A stretch of 64,000 nt of DNA, taken from positions 1,747,001-1,811,000 of the forward strand of contig MCGE01000003.1 of NCBI GenBank assembly GCA_002105175.1. The letters are read 5' to 3'. This DNA comes from Absidia repens (lineage: Eukaryota; Mucoromycota; Mucoromycetes; Mucorales; Cunninghamellaceae). Positions 1 through 13,150 of this stretch are shown in pieces. The position numbers and the translations under genes were made by a program. The number at the start of each line of letters is the position of its first letter. Position 1 is the first letter of the stretch. The notes beneath the pieces were generated by a model that saw only the letters and a list, made by a program, of their open reading frames with translations, was not told the origin of the DNA and searched no databases.

Positions 1-156
1 AGAAGAGATATAGCCATTTTTCTTAAGATATCCGTGTAAAACTGATATTTGACCGATAATATAGGTTGTCACCACACATCTTCCTCCAAACTGTGTTGCT
101 AGAGATTGGATTGTTCTCTCAATACCATTGGTGTCCTCGTCATCATCTAATCGAGT

Positions 157-192
<36 letters not shown>

Positions 193-1780
193 TTTTTTCT
201 GATGGTCATTTCCTATTGCGGCCAAGGGAGGGCGCACGATAAATTTCCTACGATGATGCAGTGTTGCTAATGGCTGCAGCAGTTTCCATACCCTCAAAGC
301 ACGTTTGTCGTCAAATCCAGTGAATCCAGAATAGTTGACAGTACTAACGCTATGGTCGTCGGTTTGGATGCTTGGCAGATTGAGCGTACGTAAATCATTG
401 ATGGAAAGAGTCATTGTGTGGTTAACGATGATCGACATGAGTGCGGGAGCAAGTAAGGGGAAGTGTTGGAAAAGATTTACATTGTCAATATCGTTGCTGC
501 TTCCGTTGCTGTTGTCATCGTAGTGGTCATTGGACGACGATCGTTCAGAGTCCTTGGATAAAACACGACTAATATTCCAGTCTGGCATCGTCGCATGAGA
601 TAAATACATATCACGAATGTTGAAGTCGGGAGGTGACATATTCCAAGATGATGATGCTGCTCCATCAATTGACAAATTCTGCTGATCCGTATGTTGAAAC
701 TGTAGATACTGCTGCTGCTGTCGCTGTTGTTGTGGTTGTTGCCGCTGTTGGTCGTTGATGTAGAATGAGGATCTTTGTTGCTGTGTGTTTAGTTGATTCA
801 AAGCTGATTGCGAGTAAGAAAAATCATAAGGAATGTTTAAATCAGGAGGTGATGTAGACGAGTCCGAGGATAAAGCATGCACAGTACCAGGAGAGAAATC
901 AATTGATGGCAAAGCTCCAGTTGTAGCAATATCACTATTAGGAGGTGGTTGCTGTTGTTGATTGCCGATGTGGGAAGATATCTTGTTGGCCACTAAATAA
1001 GCCCCTTGTTCAAACAAAGCCAAATCTGATCGTAGTTGCTTATTTTTACCATTTAACTTGTCCAACTTTTTTTTCATCACAGTGACTTCCACGTGTAGTT
1101 TGTTGTTTTCCGATCTGCAGCTTTCCAGTTCTTCTTCCAATGTGATCATGTATTCTAATAGTTGAAAAAGCATATATTAGACATATATTCTTTCCCCTTG
1201 TCTAACTTCTATTACTATTACCTTTTCTACGGTTGCGAAAGTTTCTGGCAGATATCTTGTTCCGCAGTTGACGTCTTTCTCTTGGGGACATTGATTTAAG
1301 TTGGTTTTCTGACACTTGGTTTGCCATGGTTGGTCTAAAGTCCAGTCTTCCAGATAACGGTTCGGCACCTTGACATTTGGTGATTTTTGCTTGTTTTAGG
1401 CAAGGAACGTCGTCTACTATCTTGCTTTTTTGTTTTTGCTGTTGTTGTTGCTGTTGTTTATCATCGCTGGCATCGTCCTCATGTTCTTTCGCGCCTTGTC
1501 CAAAGCATTCTATACTATCATTGAGATAAATCGACTGTTGGTATTGTTCCATTTGTTCCATTTGTTCCATTTTTGTTGAAGTCGTATTGCTACGGCTGCA
1601 GGCACTGTCTGTTCCTTTGGGAGTGATACTGTTTCCAAACGGTGTGGGAATCGACATGATCAATTGTTGCGGAGTTATGCACGTATTTGAATTCATGGAA
1701 ATGTCTTGTTGTACGGCAGGCACCGTTGAGTCCTGCTCTAAAATCCAGTCAATAGTGAAGTAATTGCATTCGCTATCCAT
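1..1780 (-). CDS. bZIP transcription factor, C-terminus cut by window edge
   Basis: Two exons on the minus strand: 1780-1222 and 1154 to beyond position 1, joined by a 67-nt GT-AG intron in phase. The first exon ends inside the basic region (RRQLRNKISARNFRNRRK) and the second continues with EYMITLEEELESC and a leucine-zipper heptad pattern, so the intron splits basic region and zipper. This N-x2-SA-x2-F-x-N-R-R arrangement is a bZIP DNA-binding motif; the protein should bind DNA as a dimer in the nucleus. Flanking regions are low complexity: a Q-run in exon 1 near 1430-1460, Q-rich stretches near 700-780 and a longer polyQ near 160-190. At least 571 codons are in the window and the frame is still open at base 1. 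The start codon is 202 bp from the divergent Spp2-like start, suggesting a shared promoter. Target genes cannot be told from sequence. Confidence 0.85.
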
Positions 1781-1981
1781 TATGTGAAAAAGTTAAGTTG
1801 AAAAAAGAGAAGAAAGAGAGAGTGAAAAAAAAGGGAGCTGGTTTTTAAAGCTTGCCAAATAAAGAGGGGCGAAGGCAAGCAAAAATGCGAACTTTTTCTG
1901 AGTTTCAAAAATCAAAAAATAACTTGATTGAGTTTTTTTTTGTGTTTGTTTTTCTGTTGTCTCTTGAAATACGGATATCAA

Positions 1982-3531
1982 ATGTCTTCGAACGGTGACT
2001 CTTCAGAAAAAAAGGGATTTGCTATGAACATGAATGGAGCAAAGAAAAGGCTTCCTCTTGGATCTAAACCGAAAGCACCATTCGTTAGCAACAACAGGAG
2101 AAGGGTGGAACTTGATGACGACGATGATGACAGCGATGACGATGGACACAATCAAGTCGAATTGTTACAAGGTTTTGAAGGCAATAAAGCGACTGAGTAA
2201 GTAATGATATCGAAAAAATAGCAATTGATTAGTTCTTCCTATGATTAACCCAATCTCACTTTTTTATGATATATCAGATTGAACCCCAAAGAAGAAGTAA
2301 AACCATTATCTATAGCGCCATTAGCAAATACCGATTGGCGTGCATTAGCAAGACAAAAGAAACAACTCTATATGCCTACTCGGGGAATGGATCCTTCTTT
2401 ATCATCCTCAGCATCAGTGACTCCTCAAGAACCTGAAATCATCGGTCAAACTGTCTCTACATTTGGTTTACAAGTACCGACGAAAACGACTTCACAAGAA
2501 ACTACGGCAGGCACTTTTGATCAGCTGACTGAAACAACAACAACGACCGCTGTTGTCACCAATACAACACAACAAGATCAACCTGTAAAATCATTAGAAG
2601 CTCAGGCTATAGAGGCAATTATTCAAGGTAAGTACAGGAAACAAAAGATCTGTTACGTTTTTACACATGGATACTTACCCTTGTTTATATATAAATAGAA
2701 TCCACCGAAGGGGACAATGAGAAAGAAAATGGACCAGCTCTTGTTATTCCAGCAGACGAAACAGAGTCTTTCCGAAACGATGTACAAAATCGAGCCGAAG
2801 ATACGACGATGGAAGATTATGAAAATGTGCCTGTGGAAGAATTTGGTGCCGCTCTCTTACGTGGACTTGGCTGGAATCAAGGTGAAGGGATCGGTCGAAA
2901 TAGAAAGAACACAACGTAAGTCAAAAAGGAGTGGGAAAGCGAAAACAGAAAAGAATATGAACTAGAGGTTGATCTGGGTTTAGACTGACACACTCACGGT
3001 TTAATATATATATATATATATTTCATTTAATATAGACCTCCTGTCATGACACCAGTCAAACAACGCGATGCTCTTTTGGGATTAGGCGCCAAGCCTCAAG
3101 AAGTGGAAAAAGACAAGAAGGATGACAAAAAACGACGCAATCGAAAGGCCGACTATGATTACAAGGAAACAAGTCTCTTTAAGAAGATCTCAAAACGACG
3201 TATGGACGACAAGGAAGAAAGACACAGCAACATGGATGATGATGAGGACCACAACAACGATTACCGAAGTCGACGACGGGATTCTCCTTCTAGAAGCAGT
3301 AACAGTAGTAGTCGGGACCGAGAACGTAGCAGCAGCAGCAGATCATCATCTTCATCATCTCGATCATCAAGAGATCGTCGAGATTATCACAAGAGTGGAC
3401 ATCGACGGTCAAGAAGTCGATCACGCTCTCCTCCACGGCGCTCTGGTAGTCATAGTCATAGAAGTAGTAGCAATAGTAGTAGCAATAGTAGATCTTCCTC
3501 GAAACATTACAATGATCGATCTCGTGATTGA
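1982..3531 (+). CDS. SPP2: Spp2/GPKOW-like G-patch pre-mRNA splicing factor with RS-rich tail
   Basis: Four exons: 1982-2196, 2278-2627, 2699-2915, 3036-3531 (425 aa), all GT-AG and in phase. The third exon encodes a G-patch with the family-typical lead-in (YENVPVEEFGAALLRGLGW, then GEGIGRNRK). This is the signature of Spp2 in yeast and GPKOW/MOS2 in other eukaryotes. Spp2 binds and activates the DEAH helicase Prp2 (DHX16) in the spliceosome before the first catalytic step. The N-terminus has a basic PLGSKPKAPF-type segment and an acidic DDDDDDSDDD run; the middle is T/Q-rich. After the G-patch comes PVKQRDALLGLGAKP, then a strongly basic region and about 80 residues of RS/SR-rich sequence. 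Yeast Spp2 is shorter and I know of no RS tail there. A poly(A) signal AATAAA follows near 3582. Confidence 0.88.
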
Positions 3532-3955
3532 AAAAAAAAAATGATGGTTATATTTTTGGGATTTTTTTTTTTATTGACTACAATAAAGCATTTTTTTTAT
3601 GGTGATGATTATGATGTTATCTATGATATTAAAGTTTTGATTTTGTCTTATTTAGAAGAACTGATGGAACTTTTTTTGTGTTTTGTTTGGGAAAATGATG
3701 AATGATTTATTTTGGAGTGAAAAGATGCGGTAAAGTACTGGAACCACGTTTTTTTATTGGGTATTGTACAATAAAAAGCTTAAAACCCAGAGTGATTTCG
3801 AAAGAGTTACAACAATGGCGCAATCACTCCTCCTTCTGTCAATTTTTTTTTTCTTTTTTTTGCATATTTAAAGCCCACTCGATCATTTCTTCTTCCGTTT
3901 CTTTTACCTTTTTTTTTTTAATTTATTTACTCTTGCTCTCTTTTACTGATCCACT
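3532..3955. other. Intergenic region, 3' UTR and promoter
   Basis: It holds the 3' UTR of the G-patch gene (AATAAA near 3582) and the pyrimidine-rich leader of the sulfate permease. No other gene is supported. Confidence 0.6.
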
Positions 3956-6844
3956 ATGGCAGAGGAAAAGCACGGAGAAATATTTGTTGATTATGATCAA
4001 ATCTCTTATAAAGAAGAAACGGAATTATTCTTTAAGCATTTGCCGGGATACACTCGAGAATACCTTGTGGGACTTTTTCCTATTGCGGGATGGATTGGGC
4101 GATATAATCTTATGGTAAAATAAATACATCAAAGAATGCCAAGTAGTAATACGTACTAATTTCTTTTAATATCAATGATTCGATAGTGGTTGGTTGGGGA
4201 TCTGATTGCAGGTATTACTGTCGGTATTGTTGTTGTCCCTCAATCTATGGCATATGCAAAAATTGCCATGCTTCCTCCTCAATATGGTTTATAGTAAGTT
4301 GTAGATATTGACCCTATGACATTCCAGAAAAAACCAAACTATATATTAAGCTACACTATTCCCTTATTTGCTGAAATTACCAATCATCAACATTGCTTAG
4401 TACTGCGTTCGTTGGTCTTTGTGTTTATTGCTTGTTTGCCACGTCAAAAGATATCTCCATAGGCCCTACAGGTAATCATTAGCTTGAAGTACCTTGAAGA
4501 TGAATCACTTTTAGAAATGAGTACTTACGCTTATGATATGACACATTTTAGCCGTAATGTCGTTACTGGTTGGACAAACGGTCACAAGGATAACGTCAGA
4601 AAGCGCAACTATCTCGGCAACTGAAATTGCCGTTGCATTCTCGTTACTGACCGGTGCCATTGCGATGTTTATTGGTCTTGTCCGTCTCGGTATTTTGGTT
4701 GATTTCATTCCAGGTACAATATTTTTTTTAGAGTTTCCTCAGCATGAAGAATGACTTTTTCAATGATAGGCTTTATAAACCTTCGTCAATTCTAACTTTA
4801 ATTATCGTTTTCTGTCGTCATAGCATGTTCCATTGCTGGTTTCATGACAGGTAAGCTGCAAAAAAATTACCAATATCATTAATGTAGTTAGTAAACTTAT
4901 ATTTTGCGTTTTGTAGGCTCGGCTATTACCATCACCATTGGTCAGGTACATTAATTCAACTCCGGTTTTGATTTAACGTTTTGCTCACCTGATTTCATTT
5001 GACTTTTTTTTTTCAGTGGCCTAAACTATTTGGCATCAAGGGAATCAATACGCAAGATGCAACTTACCTTATTTTTGGAAACTTCTTCAAACATCTCCCT
5101 AATACTAAAGTGGACGCGGCCTTTGGTTTGATTGGTCTTGCTCTTCTCTATGGTGTTCGTTACGGATGTCAATGGCTCACCAAACGTTACCCCAAATACA
5201 GCACTCACTTCTTCTTCTTGAGCATCATGCGTAACGGTGTTCTTATTATTCTCTCTACTCTGATCTCCTTCCTCATCAACATTGGCAAGTCAACCTCGCC
5301 TATCAGCATTCTCAAGGAAATTCCTGCTGGGTTCCAAGCCATGGGCGTCCCGCGTGTCGATACTGATGTCATTAGTGGCATCGCTTCGTCTTTACCCTCT
5401 GGTGTGATCATTTTGATTTTGGAACACGTTGCCATTGCTAAATCTTTTGGACGTATCAACAACTACACCATTAAGCCCGACCAAGAAATCATTGCCATTG
5501 GGTTCACAAACATTTGGGCCTCTTTCTTTGGGTAAGCCATCCCCTTATACATCAATACACATAAGGAGTTTATTACTGACTGACTTGTTGTTTTGTTTTG
5601 TTTTCTATTTTAGTGCTTATCCTTCTACAGGTTCCTTTTCTCGTAGTGCCATTAAAGCCAGATCCGGTGTCAAGACACCTATTGCCGGTATTTTCAGTGG
5701 CCTTGTCGTGGTCTTGTCGCTCTATGCTTTGACACCTGCGTTTTATTACATCCCCGATGCTACATTGGCTGCTGTGGTAATTCATGCTGTGGCTGATCTT
5801 GTGTCTGGACCAAGCTACATCCGACGTCTTGCGTCTGTCAGTCTTTGGGAACTCTTTGTGTTTTGTGTCACTGTAATCGTCACATTTTTCACCACCGTGG
5901 AATATGGTATCTACGCTTCTGTGGGTCTCTCGATTGTGATTCTTCTTTTCCGTATCGCTCGTCCTCGCTTCTGGGCTCTTGGCCGTGTACCTCTTGCTTC
6001 TGACGGTCCCAAGTACGTCACCGATGACAAGTCCGCCGGTCAACAACAACAACGCTACCTGTATGTACCTCATAGCCATCCTTCTTTAGGTAAACTGGTG
6101 GAGCCTTTACCCAGTGGTATCCTGATGTGCCGTATTGATGAATCCTTCACTTACCCCAACTCTGGTTACATCTCCGATCGAATCATTGCTTACTGCCAAG
6201 AACACACACGACGTGGTGGGAAGATTTTGACCAAGGGTGAACGCGCATGGAACGATGATGCCAGTCCCGCTATGGAAGCCGCACGTGAACAACTTCCTCT
6301 CCTGCATGCTCTGATCTTGGATGTGGCCAGTGTCAATCGGTTGGATTCAAGCGGCCTTCAAGCGGTGGTGGATGCACAATCTGCTTTGAATCGATTTGCC
6401 GGTCATCATGTGGAATTTCATTTTGTCAATATTGTCCATCCTGTTATTCGCCGCGCCTTGATTGTTGCTGGATTTGGTACTCAACCTGTACCTGGCGAAG
6501 ATGGGCAAGAAATCCTACCTGTGGTGCCTGTATCCAAAGATGGACCTCAACAAAGACATCGTCAGCAAAAACAAGCGCACGATATTGAACAAGAAGCAAG
6601 TACAGCCAGCCATTTGTCATCTGTGGGCGATGACCATGACGGTGCTTCTTCCATTGAGAAACATCATGCGGATTTCATCGATACAAAATCAGCTTCCACC
6701 ACCACCCTGTCCAACCCCATCCCTATACCCAAAGACGTTTATCCTTTCTTCCACTGGAGCTCCGATGATGCTGTCAATGCCTCTCTTAGGTCTCTGTCGC
6801 TTCGCGCTTCCTTACCATCTGCCGAACAAGAAGCAGTAGTTTGA
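3956..6844 (+). CDS. SulP/SLC26 family sulfate permease with STAS domain
   Basis: Eight exons: 3956-4114, 4187-4293, 4401-4471, 4552-4713, 4824-4850, 4917-4945, 5017-5531, 5614-6844, giving about 766 aa. The N-terminal half has the SulP signature (DLIAGITVGIVVVPQSMAYA, then SIGPTAVMSLLVG), many hydrophobic segments, and the conserved FFGAYPSTGSFSRSAI junction, which confirms the splice at 5531/5614. The C-terminal STAS domain lies at about residues 519-650 (ALILDVASVNRLDSSG is its core strand-helix). The family carries sulfate, or related oxyanions, across the plasma membrane with protons. Two adjacent exons are only 27 and 29 nt long. The tail after STAS is S/T/H-rich and probably cytosolic. 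Exact substrate is inferred from family only. The poly(A) signal is near 7091. Confidence 0.9.
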
Positions 6845-7133
6845 ATCAGAATGATTATTGGTTATATTTTTTTTTGTGTCCATTGTTGCAGTTGGTGTTA
6901 GTCTCTCAACCTCTACCCCTTTATTGCTATGCATACCATATCCCTTTCTTTTATTTTTTTATTTTTTTTTTTGACTGCCATTATTATTATTATTGTTGTT
7001 ATTATAGTGTTATCTCTATTTTTTATCTCTTACTTTTTATTATTAGTTTTTCTAGAACTATTATACCTATTGTCTCTTTATTTATGTAATCAATAAAATT
7101 GTGCCTTGATTTTTTATGAATCACCATAATACT

Positions 7134-7167
<34 letters not shown>

Positions 7168-9890
7168 TTGCGATTCTCTATTGTTTATCTAGCCAAAAAG
7201 AAAAAAAAGATCGTGAGCTGATGGAGTCAGTGTGGGAGAGAAATTAGTTACTGTGCGCAAAAAGAAAACGACGACCGCCAACAATGTAACACGATGTGAA
7301 AAGAGGGATCAATGACAAAAAGGCATGTAGAGAAGAGTGCTGGCATTTGATTTATCAGGATAACCTGATGGTGAAGTTTGTCATTGGGGGGATTGAAGTG
7401 GGAATTTAATCAAATTCAAGATGTAGTTATTGGTTTCCTATTTGTGTGCCTGATTCTGGGCCAGTCTTTATTCATGTGTACTGGTGGAGCAAATGACAGG
7501 AAAATTTGTCAAATGGGAGAGGGGGATAATTCATGGGGAATATCATAACTCATACACTTATCAACTGTTGTTTTTTTATGCGTTCATCATGACATATTTT
7601 TTCTTGTCTGTGTAGATATATCCATTAAGCAAAGCAATTGAACATTCATGAGAAGATGACGGTAAAAAAAAAAAAAAAAAAGCAAGATATCTTTTATTTA
7701 GATGTCCATATACATTTACGGTACTATATACTTCACAACTAACACTAATCTAATCTAATGACAGTGGCATGACATATATCTTATGGTCAGGGTACTAGAG
7801 AGAGGGATATGGTGAGTATGGAGTGTGTGTCGGGTGTTGAAAACATGGTAAAGCAAAGCGTCTTGACGATAACGAACATAACATTAAGGAAACTAATCCA
7901 GATAGAGACGGTAAGATATCATGTAAACAATTTTGCTGCCATAAGTAAGAATGACGATACTACTTTTTTTTTCTGTATAATTATGATACTATTCCTGTTG
8001 TATGGTATTGGTCCCTGTAAAAAATAAGGGTGGCGAGAGAGTGATAGGAAATGGAGCACCAGTCTTAAATAAATACAGTTGCTGTCATGATAAGTAGATC
8101 ATTGTGTTCATGACATTGTATGATTTTGTAATCATAAAAAAGAAGAGGCACAAAAAAGTTGAGATTTCCTTTTTTTTTTTTTTTGTACCAGCTAAGGTGA
8201 TGGGCAAAAAAGTGAGACCCAAAAACATTTCAAATCCCGTACACGTGAGAATTTTTTCTTTCGCCCATTTTATTTTTTTCGCTCTTTCTTTCTCTCCATT
8301 GCTTTTTTCTTTCTTCATTTTTTCTGCACCATTCAACTTCTATGGGGTTATGTTGGACTTGGATTAGTGTCAGGACTAGTTTATAAGGGTTTTCAGCTCA
8401 GGGAATACAACATGCATGGGGAAGCCCTTTCATTTTAGATCTAGGATCTGAGGGCACCCATTAAGTTGGTTTTTTGGAGCGTCTCTTAGCTTAGTTTAGT
8501 CTTAGTCTGTCATACTCTATATCTACTTCTGAATAAAATATGTCTCATTTATATGTTTCAATGAAAAATGTCTCATTAGTCCTTTCCCATGCTTTGTGCA
8601 AGAGATGCCTTTTTATCATCACCTCTTTAGATTTATTGCTTTGCTTCAATAAAATATTGTCCCATTAACCTCCTTCATGACTTATGCTGTACTGTGCAGT
8701 GCTGTAGGTAGAACACTTGTTAGTACCGTCTTTTTAGTTTAATGTTGAACAGGAACGCTTCAATAAAATATGTCTTTTTACTAAACATCCTTTGACCAGT
8801 TATATAATAAGTTAAGGCCGCTGTTGTAGCTATTTTGGAAGCACCTTCTTTCTAGCATCTCCCACTATGACTACTTTTTCTCACTTTTTATTTATTTATT
8901 TTTCAACAGGATTATCACTGCAACAGTATGCAGATCAAACTTACGAAGACAAAAGCAGTAAATACTCTGATGGCTGACATGTGGCACTGATATGCATGAT
9001 GCAGATATTTATATATAAATATATGTAGTCGAAACTCATATTGGAAATGGAGGTCGGTAGCTTATCACGAAACTAGATCAACAATTTGTTAGCTAGGAAA
9101 CAAAATAAAAGTACGTACGTGTGTACCAAAAAAGTAGAGATAATGAACACCCCCTCTTTATTTTGGGCCCTTTGATCCAATTGATTTAACAACTGCTCAA
9201 ATCGGATGGGGAATATTCATGGGGGCAAACGTTTGATGGGGATACGTTTATTTGAATTAATGTAAAGTTCAAAGGAGGGAAAATTATGCAATGCCTTTTT
9301 CTAAACCTTTTCCTACTATCATTATTATTATATACAGGCCACTTGCGGAAACAGTACGGGAAAGTTGTATACATACCAAAAGTCATCCTCGATGACGGGT
9401 AATACCGGGGCAGAAATGGGGTGGGAGAAGGAAATGATGGGAAAATACACTATGCAGAACAATAGAATAATTACCAATGTCCTTTTTGGGGGGATTCTAT
9501 AGTTTCCATTGATATGCCTCGATTACCCTCTCTCTCTCTCTCTTACTGGCTTCATTTTGACAATGGTAGAAGTAGACAAAAAGCAGATGAGCCATGTCTT
9601 TCTGCATTTGTATTGATGAATGACCTCAATCAATGCTATACGGAAAAAAGCAATGCAGTACTCAGCCGGCAAGTGACTTTTTTTTTTGCTATCATTTGTA
9701 CAGTTACAAAATCTGGGGTGGGAATAATGACTTGAATTTATTTTTAACGTTATGGTTTGGTTTCTTGATCATTTTTGAATCGGGATACTGTTTTGGTAGT
9801 TGCATCAATTTATAAAGACGAGGTGAGCCCCGGCGAAAATGCTTGTTTTGGGTATTTGGCTTTTTTTATTATTCATGTGCATATGGTGTC

Positions 9891-9952
<62 letters not shown>

Positions 9953-10752
9953 GATGGCAACAACGGTTGACGTATCCGTACGATATTTCATGTCATTTTA
10001 TGATAAGATCAAAAAAATATCTGGGTCTACATACATGATCGGAGTGGAACCTAACTTTTTAATATTTTTTAGATCGGATGGAAACTTTCAGAATCGAACC
10101 TTCACCAAAAAAAAACCTGGAATAGATGAATGCACTTTGAAGATGTGTTGGAACATTAAACTAGAATAGATACAGTTATATATATATATTATTATTACAA
10201 TTTGATTAGCTTGTCATTGGAGCTATCGCTATAATTATGTTTGTGAATAATATATATATTATTTGAAAATTCAGGATCGTGGGTATTCAATGGTAGATGA
10301 ATTTCTCCGACACTTTTATTTCATGGAAACGGGTGTAGATGGGGTGTGGGTGTGGCAATGATGTGCCATGACATATCTGGGACGGGAAAAAAGGTAGAGT
10401 AGAAAAGCAGCGTGTGTATGTGTGTGACAATTTTAGAGATGCGGGACCAAGCGGGAAACGGGGTGGTAATTTTAATCCGGGGAGGATCATGAATATCATA
10501 ATATATCACAGTCAAAAGTGGATCAAGGTGATACAAAATGTGTCTCATTGTCATTATTATTTGTTGATTTGTCTTGATATATTGAAACGACCTGAACGGT
10601 ATAAAAAATAAAGCATCGAGCTGCATTCTTCTGCTTCTTCTTCTTTTTAGATCGTCTTGTTTTTTCCTCTCATCCTTTTTTTATATCTTCCTAGTCAAGA
10701 AACATCACCATCATCAAACAATCGGCCCTTCCCTTCCTCCTCTTTTTTCTGT
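6845..10752. other. Gene-free intergenic region with repeat copy and homopolymers
   Basis: It holds the sulfate permease 3' UTR (AATAAA near 7091), an A-run of about 29 nt (7136-7164), one plus-strand copy of the dispersed repeat (about 7960-8870, listed separately), and a T-run of about 54 nt (9895-9948). The last ~150 bp is the pyrimidine-rich leader of the trehalase. I see no supported gene; the short ORFs here run through low-complexity DNA. Confidence 0.6.
7960..8870 (+). repeat. Dispersed repeat family 1, copy 1
   Basis: The most conserved core is 8330-8460 (…CAGGACTAGTTTA…TTTTCAGCTCAGGG…GCATGGGGAAGCCC…). It is preceded by a CCCGTACACGTG box at about 8237-8248 and a CT-rich tract, and followed by several CTTCAATAAAATATGTC modules (about 8530, 8645, 8760). 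The same order of blocks recurs at seven other places in the window. Boundaries are approximate and no target-site duplication was found by eye. Confidence 0.75.
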
Positions 10753-12883
10753 ATGATGTCCCCCGCATTTGTTCTTCTTTTGGTGGGACTTTTCTTGGTT
10801 CAAGTATGTGCCCTTGACCTTCAAGTGGATGACTCCTTTCAACCAAGATTTTGTAACTCCCCTATTTATTGTGAAGGACCTCTTTTAAAAACTGTTCAAT
10901 TAGCAAAACTCTTTCCGGATTCCAAGACTTTTGTGGATATGGTAAGTGAACAGAGGGGTGGGGTGGATTTATTATTTTATTGCTAAGAATGGCGGGGATT
11001 GAACATTTAACTAACATACTTTTTTTGTTTGTACTATATAAAAAGCCAACAAAGAAACCAGTGGATCAAGTTCTCGAAGCATTCAATTCACTAGGAAAAA
11101 CCCTGATAAAACAAGCATTCAATCATTTGTAAACAATAACTTTGCAAAAGAGGGTACTGAAATGGAACCTTACAATATCACGACAAGCCCGCTCCAATGG
11201 TTGAAAAAGGTCAAGGACTTAAAATACCGAGGGTGGATCGACAATCTGCATCATGCTTGGTCACAATTGACTTTTAAGTTTAACACCTCGTCTCTTTGTG
11301 AAGGTTGTGTCTCAAGTACTCTACCAGTCAAACGTCCTTTTGTTGTACCTGGAGGAAGATTCCGTGAATTCTATTACTGGGACAGTTATTTCGTTATTGA
11401 AGGTTTATTGCAAAGTGGTTTGGACTCTCTTGCTCGTGATATGATTGAAAATTTCTTGGATTTTGTCGACACCTATGGGTTCATGCGTAAGTGGTCACCT
11501 CCCCTTTAAAAAAAAATCCCCACATGGAATATTTTCGAAACACCGCCTTTTCCTATCTTTTTATTTACTTTTTTTTTTTTTTCCTACAACGTATCTTTAG
11601 CCAATGGCGCCCGTATCTACTACTTGAATAGGTCGCAACCTCCTTTTTTGACTGAAATGGTCAAATTGTATTATCAAGAAACCAAGAATGTTGACTTTTT
11701 GAAAAAAGCTTTACCTGTGCTGGAAAAAGAATACAGTTTTTGGCTCAAGAATACAACGGTGACCATACATCAAGGCGACAAGAAATACAAACTCAACCAT
11801 TACAATGTCGAAAACCATTCCCCTCGTCCTGAATCCTACTATGAAGATTATAACACTGTTTACAATGGCACCAACTTCACCACCAAGCAGCAACTTGACT
11901 TGTTTTCCGACTTGGCCACAGGCGCAGAAACTGGCTGGGACTATACCTCTCGATGGACCAAAGTCAAGGATTACACTCCCGATACCACCGACATTCTAAG
12001 AACACTCGACACACGCAATATTATTCCTGTGGAACTCAATGCCCTCCTTTGGAGTATGGAAACCACCCTTGCCGGTTGGTACCAGGACTTTGGCAGCGAC
12101 ATCACTACCGACAAGCAACGTGCGCGCAAGACATCCTATTACAAGAAACAAGCCAAGAAACGGTTGGAAGCCATGGACTCGCTCTTGTGGAACCAAGACC
12201 AGGCATCTTTCTTTGATTACAATCTCACCAGCCATGCCCGTAACGACGATGACTACTCGCCTGCGTCCCTGTATCCCTTCTGGCTCGGTGCTATCCCCGA
12301 TCGTGTCCGCCACTCCACTGAAACCTTGAACCGTGTGTTTGATTTAACCCGTGATATTTTGGCCAAGACCCCTGGTATTTTGACTACTACCACCCATAAT
12401 TCGACCATGCAATGGGATTTCCCTAATGGCTGGCCTCCTCTCCAATATGTGGCCATCAAGGCAATGCTCCAAGTGGACCAATGGCTCGAAAACGAAAGAT
12501 ATGCTCCGCTCGCTAAAGTGCTCGCTGAACGGGCCGCTGCTTCGGCATTCTGCTCGTGGTACCTGACTGGGGGAAGTATCCCGGGTGAATTGCAAAAGCT
12601 CTCCAACACCACCGATAATGGCCATATGTTTGAAAAATTCGATGTGCGTTCTTTGACGGCATCTGGTTTTGGTGGTGAATGTAAGTCATGACATAGAAAT
12701 AAATCTGGAGGAAAATGATGCTTACTATATTTGTTTTTATTTTATTTATTTGTTAAAGATACTGTGCAAGTTGGCTTTGGTTGGACCAATGGTGTGACAA
12801 TGTGGATCTTGAACAAGTTCAGTGATTTAGTGGCGCCAGATTGTACATCCAGCAATATATATCAAGTGCCTAATCTCAATTAG
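10753..12883 (+). CDS. Secreted GH37 alpha,alpha-trehalase with an apparent 1-nt frameshift
   Basis: Four exons: 10753-10941, 11046-11486, 11601-12680, 12759-12883; about 611 aa if one base is restored. It hydrolyses trehalose to two glucoses. An N-terminal signal peptide (hydrophobic FVLLLVGLFLVQVCA, cleavage near A/LDL) points to secretion or the periplasm/wall, unlike cytosolic neutral trehalase, and I see no N-terminal regulatory extension. Both trehalase signatures are present: PGGRFREFYYWDSY near residue 165 and QWDFPNGWPP near residue 480. The acid-base Asp motif (ETGWDYTSRW) and the C-terminal GGEYTVQVGFGWTNGV Glu motif are intact. Within exon 2 the frame shifts at an A5 run (11096-11100). 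Upstream VDQVLEAFNSLG and downstream NPDKTSIQSFV are both family-like but lie in different frames. It may be a sequencing error or a young pseudogene. Confidence 0.88.
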
Positions 12884-13150
12884 TTTTAGTTATTATTATA
12901 GACTTTGAATTTAGATACATTTTAGATAGTTGTAGTATTTATACGTACTTTGTACTTTTATTGTCCTTTTTTTGATGGCATGAAATAAAATAAATCGGGA
13001 TTTTAATATTCCATTGATACTTCTATATAAGCCACTGTGACGCTTCGGGCGGTTTTTTTTTTTAAGCAACCTTCTTTTTTTTTTTTTACTTCTTTTTTCC
13101 CTCTTTATTCTTCTTATTTTTCCCCCACTTTTCTAATCTTTTTATATACA

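Noticed and set aside
10060..10115. Minus-strand GGTTCGATTCT resembling a tRNA B box
   Set aside because: No A box, acceptor stem or cloverleaf can be formed around it.
9843..10169. 108-codon ORF on the plus strand
   Set aside because: Most of its first third is a run of Phe from the 54-nt T tract; the rest shows no protein-like pattern.
11711..12625. Several long ORFs on both strands inside the trehalase
   Set aside because: They are shadows of the conserved trehalase exon 3; none has its own domain.
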